This document shows, piece by piece, positions 58,621 through 64,000 of a stretch of 64,000 bases of DNA. The number at the start of each line of letters is the position of its first letter. Position 1 is the stretch's first letter. Under the pieces are notes generated by a model that searched no databases, was not told where the DNA came from, and saw only the letters and a list, made by a program, of their open reading frames with translations. The position numbers and the translations under genes were made by a program. The stretch comes from Budorcas taxicolor (lineage: Eukaryota; Chordata; Mammalia; Artiodactyla; Bovidae): positions 183,513,170 through 183,577,169 of the forward strand of contig NC_068910.1 of the NCBI RefSeq assembly GCF_023091745.1, in the 5' to 3' direction.

Positions 58621-59255
58621 AGAATAAAATGCATCCTCCCCAAATTCATGTGTTGAAAGTCTAAACCCAAGTGTATTTGGAGACAGGGCCTGTAAGGAAG
58701 TGATAAAGGTTAAGAGAGCTCATGAGAGTGGACCTTAATCTTTGCTGGACTTGCATCCTTATGAGAAAGGAAGAGACACAAGAGAACTCTCTCCTACTCC
58801 TCAAGTGTGCAGAGGAAAGGTCATATGAGGATGTGCTGAGAAGCTAGTCATCTGAAAGCCAGGGAGCAAGGCCTCAATTACTTCCCAAATGGCTCAGTGG
58901 TAAAGAATCTGCCTGCCAATGCAGGAGAGGCCAGAGATGCAGTTTTGATCCGTGGGTTGGGAAGATCCCCTAAAGTAGAAATGGCAGCCCACTCCAGTAT
59001 TCTTGCCTAGAGACCCCCATGGACAGAAGAGCCTGGCGAGCTATAGTCCGTGGGGTCACGAAGAGTTGCAAACAACTGAGCATGCACACACTGCACTTTG
59101 CAATGTTGAAGGTTCACTCTGTGTGTGTGCAAGGCCTCAGTTAATAGTGGCACCTGGATCTTGTACTTCCAGCCTCCAGAACGTGAGAAAATAAATGCTG
59201 ATTAAGCCACTGAGGCTGCGGTATTTAGTTATGGCAGCCCTAGCAGACTAATATA
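58621..59255 (+). mobile_element. MaLR-type (MLT1-like) LTR, split by a SINE
   Basis: Left of the SINE: 'ccaaattcatgtgttgaaag', 'gtgtatttggagacagggcc', 'gatgtgctgagaagctagtc'. Right of it: 'cagcctccagaacgtgagaa', 'aataaatgctgattaagcca', 'ttatggcagccctagcagac'. It is a solo LTR with no internal proviral sequence, and ancient. Confidence 0.78.
58866..59139 (+). mobile_element. Bov-tA SINE inside an LTR, with target-site duplications
   Basis: Body 58877-59128, sense. Target-site duplications 'gcaaggcctca' lie at 58866-58876 and 59129-59139. The LTR sequence continues cleanly across the site once one copy is removed. Confidence 0.95.
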
Positions 59256-59450
59256 CCATCCAAAGCAAAAATTAGAACAGGGCCAGAATCTCAGAGGCCC
59301 CCATGTGTCTCTTTTTTGTCACATTCCTTTTAGAGGTCACCACTATGCTTACCTTCATGGCAATCATTTCCTTGCTTTTCTTTATACTTTTTCCACATAT
59401 GGCTGTATTTATAAACAACATAGATTTTAAGCTTCGTGTAGATGGACCCT

Positions 59451-59502
59451 ACTGTTAATGTGATATGCCTGAAGTAACTTAGCTTGCATGCACTGTTAAT
59501 GT
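59451..59502 (+). mobile_element. 30-bp micro-insertion of a Bov-tA tail
   Basis: A 30-bp body at 59462-59491 matches only the last bases of a Bov-tA SINE ('cctgaagtaacttagc' then 'ttgcatgc'). It is flanked by perfect 11-bp duplications 'actgttaatgt' at 59451-59461 and 59492-59502. Confidence 0.8.
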
Positions 59503-60149
59503 ATTTGTCTATGTCTTGCTACTTTTGCTCAACATTATGTTGGTAAGAAGTTTCTGTGTTGCTATGGTTAGCCCTAGTCTGTTCATTTTCATTATGATAG
59601 AGTATTTCATTGTATAAATATACCTACCACATGAATTTTATTGTGGGTAGACATTTGGGTTGACCTTTTGGCCATCGTGGGTATTGCTGGAAAGAACACC
59701 CCTCTCCATGGTTTCACTTATATACACATTTCCCTGGAGAAGAATAGCTGGGTTACCAGAGTCTGTTAAGATAATAATTTTCAAGTGTGTATTATTTTAG
59801 AAGTATAGCTTCATTCTTCTGTTCTTTACCTCAAAAGACAGGATCATTCCTTGTTGCAGAGAAAAAGTCTCCATAGTAGAATCATAGGCTTTAATTGGCC
59901 ATCTTGTGATAGCGTCATAGCAACCGCTGTCTTGGGAAATACATTTAAGTGTTTTTGTTTAAATTTTTTAATTTTGTACTTTTCTTGCTGTTATTACTTG
60001 GTGAGCCCAAAGAGCATCCTATTTAACTGACTACTGCTCTTAAATATAAAGGCCACTTGGCTCTTCTGGTGTGTTGATTAATCTTCATCTGTTCTCCCAC
60101 ACCATCTAAACCCATTCTTTCTTCTTCTCTATCCTGAGTATATCTATTC

Positions 60150-60625
60150 CTCAGTTTATTGACGCCTACCAAGGGCATTTACTTCATGTTCTTTCTGGCT
60201 GTGGCTTTGAACTATAGAAGACTGGATTTGAATTCTGGTTCTGGGGTCTTGTTGGCTTTGGCTAACAGGCAGCAGATCTGAGGGGTGAAAAGTTGGAGTA
60301 TTTTTCCCTGGCTTCTTCTCAGCTTTGACATTGAGCCACTAGAAGTATTTCCTCTCCTGCATGTGTCTAGTTCCTTCTGGGAGGTTCATTTTTCTGGCCT
60401 CCTGTTTTCACTGAGTTCCAGGACCACCATTTCATTCCCTGGTCTCTTTAGTGCTAGGGGTGGTAATGACTTCACACTATTGCTTGTCTCTAAGCTCATT
60501 ACTGTACTGTATTTGTTTTCTTAACCCTACCTAGCCTTCTGTAGACTTTTTGAAGATCTTTACTAATCTTCTTCGGGTAAATTCTCTTTCTTACTGGGAC
60601 CCTGCCTGATACTTGGATTTTAAAT
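60150..60625. repeat. Possible old L1M or other repeat
   Basis: Phrases such as 'gtgctaggggtggtaatgac', 'cttaaccctacctagccttc' and 'ttactgggaccctgcctgat' recall the end of a widespread old mammalian repeat, perhaps L1M 3' UTR. The family is uncertain. Confidence 0.4.
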
Positions 60626-60635
60626 TTCTGTTAAG

Positions 60636-60983
60636 TAGAAAGAGTCCCTTGAACTGCAAGGAGATCAAATCAGTCAATCCTAAAGGAAATCAGTCCTGAA
60701 TATTCACTGGAAGGACTGATGCTGAAGCTGAAGCTCCAATATTTTGGCCACCTGATGTGAAGAACTGACTCATTGGAAAGGACCCAGATACTGGGAAAGA
60801 TTGAAGCTGGGAGGAGAAGGGGATGACAGGATGAGATGGTTAGATGGCATCACTGACTAAATGGACATAAGTTTGAGCAAGCTCTGGGAGTTGGTGGTGG
60901 ACAGGGAAGCTTGGTGTGCTGCAGCCCATGCGGTCACAAAGAATCAGACACGACTGAGTGACTGAACTAAACTGAAATAGAAA
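60636..60983 (+). mobile_element. BovB (RTE) LINE 3' fragment
   Basis: Body about 60642-60977, sense, from 'gagtcccttgaactgcaagg' to the tail 'actgaactaaactga'. A weak duplication 'tagaaa' lies at 60636-60641 and 60978-60983. At 60758-60760 it has TGA at the position that is CGA in other copies. Confidence 0.92.
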
Positions 60984-61441
60984 TTTTAAGTGTTTTTCAA
61001 GTACAATGTCCGTCCAAATTTACCAAATAGTTATTACATTTTATTTTAGGTTTAAGAACAAAATTTTTGCTAAAAATGAAAACCCCAATCCAAATATAGA
61101 AGGAGGTACTAGTGTAATTGAGTATCAAGTCATGTACCTGAAACTGAATTGAAATAAGCAGTATATGAATTAATTCAGGATCATATGTGCCTTTTCTGCA
61201 AGTTGATGGCTAGTCAAATTTTTCTTGGTTTTCTAAATCTCTAATATTCAAGGGTTTCTTACTTACCTCACTTTTATAAGACTAAGTTTAGGAAGCTCTT
61301 CTTTAAGATCAGCTAAGCTATTCTTCATTTTATTTGACCTCCTTTTGTTCTGGTCTCTGAAGAGAGTGCATCATACTCATTAAGTGTGGTAACATGGCTG
61401 GATCTTTGATAGAATCAGGAATTTCAGCATTTTTACTGGCT
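60984..61441. other. Unassigned sequence
   Basis: About 460 bp with nothing recognised. Confidence 0.4.
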
Positions 61442-61677
61442 AGAGTTTATACTGGCTTTCTAATGGAACAGTAGGTAAAGAATCCACCTGCAATGCAGGA
61501 GACTCAGGAGATGCAAATTTGATACATGAGTTGGGAAGATTCCCTGAAGAAGGAAATGACAAACTACTCCAGTATTCTTGTCTGAAAAATCCTGTGGACA
61601 GAGGAGCCTGGCAGTCTATTGTCGAAAGCGTTGCAGAGTCAGACACAACTGAGCAACTAAGCACACAGAGGTTATAC
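61442..61677 (+). mobile_element. Bov-tA SINE with target-site duplications
   Basis: Body 61453-61666, sense, fairly diverged ('ggctttctaatggaacagta' head). Target-site duplications 'agagKttatac' lie at 61442-61452 and 61667-61677, with one mismatch. Confidence 0.92.
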
Positions 61678-62088
61678 CTTTATTTTCTAACACCTGATCT
61701 TGGAAAAAGAAAATAGGTACAAACATTCCAAAATTTCTGTTCTATTGTGCTCAGTATAGTGCATAATCCTAGCTTAGATTTTAGAGGCATTGTTGGTATT
61801 TATGTCTCTAAGCTAGGCACAGATTTCTAATCTACACTAAGCAAACACCTATGCTTGCAAATCTATTTTTATCTTGGGTATTCTGATTTTATCAAACTCC
61901 AGTGCTAATGACTAAAGGAATTATTTAAAAGAAAAGTTGTTGCTTAATTTGACTATAATATGAAAAAACCATCTTTTTCTAGCACCATTTATATTATTTC
62001 TGAATATAAAAGCATGAACTGTTTAAGCACAAACACCCAAACACCCAACTGCTCCACACCTATAGAAAGAAGAAAACCAAAAATAAAA
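61678..62088. other. Unassigned sequence
   Basis: About 400 bp with nothing recognised. Confidence 0.4.
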
Positions 62089-62350
62089 AGCTGCATATTC
62101 AGTTCAGTTCCATTCAGCTCGATTGTCTCTGACTTTCTGTGACCCCATAGACTGCAGCACACCAGGCTTCCCTGTCTATCACCAACAGCTGGAGCTTGCT
62201 CAAACTCATGTCCATAGAATTGGTGATGCCATCCAACCATCTCATCCTCTGTTGTCCCCTTCTCCTCCTGCCTTCAATCTTGCCCAGCATCAGGGTCTTT
62301 TCTAATCAGTCAGTTCTTCGCACCAGGTGGCCAAAGCTACATATTCAGTT
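62089..62350 (-). mobile_element. BovB insertion, antisense, with long target-site duplications
   Basis: Body 62105-62334, reversed 3' end of BovB. Target-site duplications 'agctRcatattcagtt' (16 bp, one mismatch) lie at 62089-62104 and 62335-62350. The target's 'ttcagtt' matches the BovB (ttcag)n tail, so the junction is partly ambiguous. This copy keeps CGA at 62318-62320. Confidence 0.94.
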
Positions 62351-62534
62351 GACACGAAATATACTATATTACTCTTGGATAGGTAAGTGGTAAAGATTTT
62401 TTGTTGAAATATTTCAGTTGGGTCCTTGTGAATACATGAACCTTGTCTGTATCCAAAATAGTATAAGAAATCTTGGTCTTGGTGTATTATTTCTAAAGAA
62501 AACAATGGTATAATATTGCTAATGTTATCCCTAG

Positions 62535-62582
62535 CACTCAGAACAATGATTTTCACAATGTAGATGCTCAATAAAGATCACA
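62535..62582 (+). repeat. L2 LINE 3' tail fragment
   Basis: Short L2-like ending: 'cactcagaacaatgattttc' then 'tagatgctcaataaagatca'. Confidence 0.6.
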
Positions 62583-63724
62583 TGTTGTTCTCGAGAAAGC
62601 CAAATGTCATCCATTCACTGAAGAGATTCATTCTGATTCCTCATACCTGCCAAATATTTACTATCATATGAGCCTCATTTGGTATTCTAACAGTTCTGTT
62701 GCTTATAGCTCTAGTGTTTTGCATGCAGTGTGAAACAAATTCTAAAGATGAACTCCTTTGGAAAATGCTGTGTTTGAGGCTAATTCCCAACCACCAAGAT
62801 GCTATTTGTATTGCTTAATAGCCTCTGAAATCAGTGTGAGACTAATGTACAGTTAATAATTTTACAACTGTCCTCTCCTAACATAAAACATATGGCTTTT
62901 AAATAAAGAGAACAAGTTTAAATATAATTTGCATCAACACATTACAGTAACATTTGCACCTAGGGAAAAGAAAAAGAGTGTAATGGGTTTTAATGCATAT
63001 TGCAGTCCAAGTAGACACTCAGCATTGCTTTGACCTTGCATTGTCTTTATAGTTTTCAAAATTAATTATTTTCCCTTTCTTTCTACTAACTTTTAATTAC
63101 TTAAGGTTCTTACATAAGTGAAATTTCTGAAGATGTAGAATGAATCTATTGTTGTTATTGTTTGTGTGCATACACACACGTGGATTCATATTAATTTTTA
63201 AAGTTTTATAGTTAATGATTCTGGCTTCTGATCCTTGGGTGTATTTTAATTGAATGGCATTCAAGACTTGGAAAAATACCAGATGAAACCAATTAATATC
63301 ATGGAAAAAACCAGTGCTAAAGTAGGATGCCAAAGTGGAAATAGAGTATAAGTAACATTAATAATAGAAGGAGCAGGTTTAGCAGTACCTAACCAACTGA
63401 TTAAAGTTCTTGGGTGCTTTAAAACTGTGTAACAAGAGAGTTTGCATATAAAAACATTGATCACAATCTGCAACCTAGAGAGAGCTAAATGCATTATTAG
63501 CAATATTCATCTTTACTCTCTTAGGGAAATAATATCCCACCTAGGTGATATGTTGTAATTCACCCATATATTCTTTAAAGCTTCCCTGTTGAATAAAATT
63601 TGTATAGATTTTTGTTTTTCCTTACTACAGACTCAGGAAAGCACAAGGGAAGTGTCCTCCTGTAAAGACATACCGGTTTATTACATTTTTAAAACTGTAG
63701 AGATCTGTACAGAACTCACAGTGT
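62583..63724. other. Unassigned sequence
   Basis: About 1.1 kb with no recognised repeat or exon. Confidence 0.4.
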
Positions 63725-63855
63725 CCTTCCTTGTGTAAGTGAGGACACTGAAGCCTAGAGAAGTGAAAGAACTCATTTAGATTAATTTGCTACTGATAAA
63801 ACCAGGACCAGAACACAAATCTCCTAACTCCCTATCCAGTGCTCTATTATTTACC
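63725..63855 (-). repeat. MIR SINE, antisense
   Basis: Reversed MIR pattern: 'gtgaggacactgaagcctag', 'gaagtgaaagaactcattta', 'accaggaccagaacacaaat'. Confidence 0.68.
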
Positions 63856-64000
63856 ACACATGAAATAATGAATTAAACTGAAAAGAATTGTGATAACTTA
63901 GGAAAAACCCACTGTCTTAGGAGTCTTAACTCCTCAATTGATACTCATATGCATTACTACAGGACAAATGTCTATCACACACATACAAAATTAAGCACTA

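Larger units (their letters stand above)
58565..59760 (-). mobile_element. Old L1M 3' UTR, antisense, host of nested insertions
   Basis: The left piece (58565-58620) has 'ttttattgtgaaatatcatg'. The right piece (59256-59760) has 'tgttcattttcattatgata', 'gagtatttcattgtataaat', 'gtagacatttgggttgacct'. Both fit antisense L1M. An LTR sits between them, and a SINE sits inside the LTR. Confidence 0.6.

Noticed and set aside
58621..59255. Intact endogenous retrovirus
   Set aside because: Only solo MaLR-type LTRs were found, here and at 12836-13425; no gag, pol or env sequence accompanies them.

Overview
The window reads as nuclear DNA of a ruminant, probably a bovid. It is AT-rich and has no continuous protein gene. 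It is packed with repeats found only in ruminants: Bov-tA and Bov-A2 SINEs, BovB (RTE) LINE fragments, and L1 copies of the ruminant type. Older mammalian repeats (MIR, L2, MER5/MER20-like hAT elements, MaLR-type LTRs, old L1M) form the background. I counted about 21 Bov SINEs, one CHR-type SINE, 11 BovB fragments and roughly nine L1 segments. The repeats cannot separate cattle from sheep, goat or other pecorans. Repeat families were named from remembered consensus patterns, so subfamily names are less certain than family names.

The only good evidence for a gene is a CpG-rich segment at about 46150-46790. Read on the minus strand it holds a GC box, a TATA box, a likely transcription start near 46520, about 190 nt of candidate 5' untranslated exon with a 10-codon upstream ORF, and a strong splice donor at 46334. 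I read it as the promoter and non-coding first exon of a gene running toward lower coordinates. On that reading, positions 1-46334 would be mostly its first intron and 46.8-64 kb its upstream flank. I could not identify the gene or find a second exon.

Layout: 1-9 kb has old L1/MIR/hAT material with young SINE and BovB insertions. 9-15 kb has an L1 3' end, a SINE-split MaLR LTR, a MER20, a BovB and a CTCF-like motif. 15-24 kb has MIRs, an isolated L1 5' end, an old antisense L1 and the longest BovB (1.2 kb). 24-36 kb is mostly unique, repeat-poor sequence. 36-42 kb has a BovB with a 211-codon remnant of reverse-transcriptase frame, an antisense L1M and an interrupted MIR. 42-46 kb is quiet DNA before the promoter. 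47-49 kb is an old L1 ORF2 split by two insertions. 49-64 kb is a mixed field with several nested insertions, the deepest at 58.6-59.8 kb.

I found no new biological system. The observations worth checking are the unassigned promoter, a recurrent CpG-decay stop codon shared by BovB copies, a 30-bp micro-SINE with target-site duplications, a SINE with a duplicated pol III B box, a 16-bp perfect hairpin, a 33-bp direct duplication around an AT-rich insert, and one CTCF-like site.
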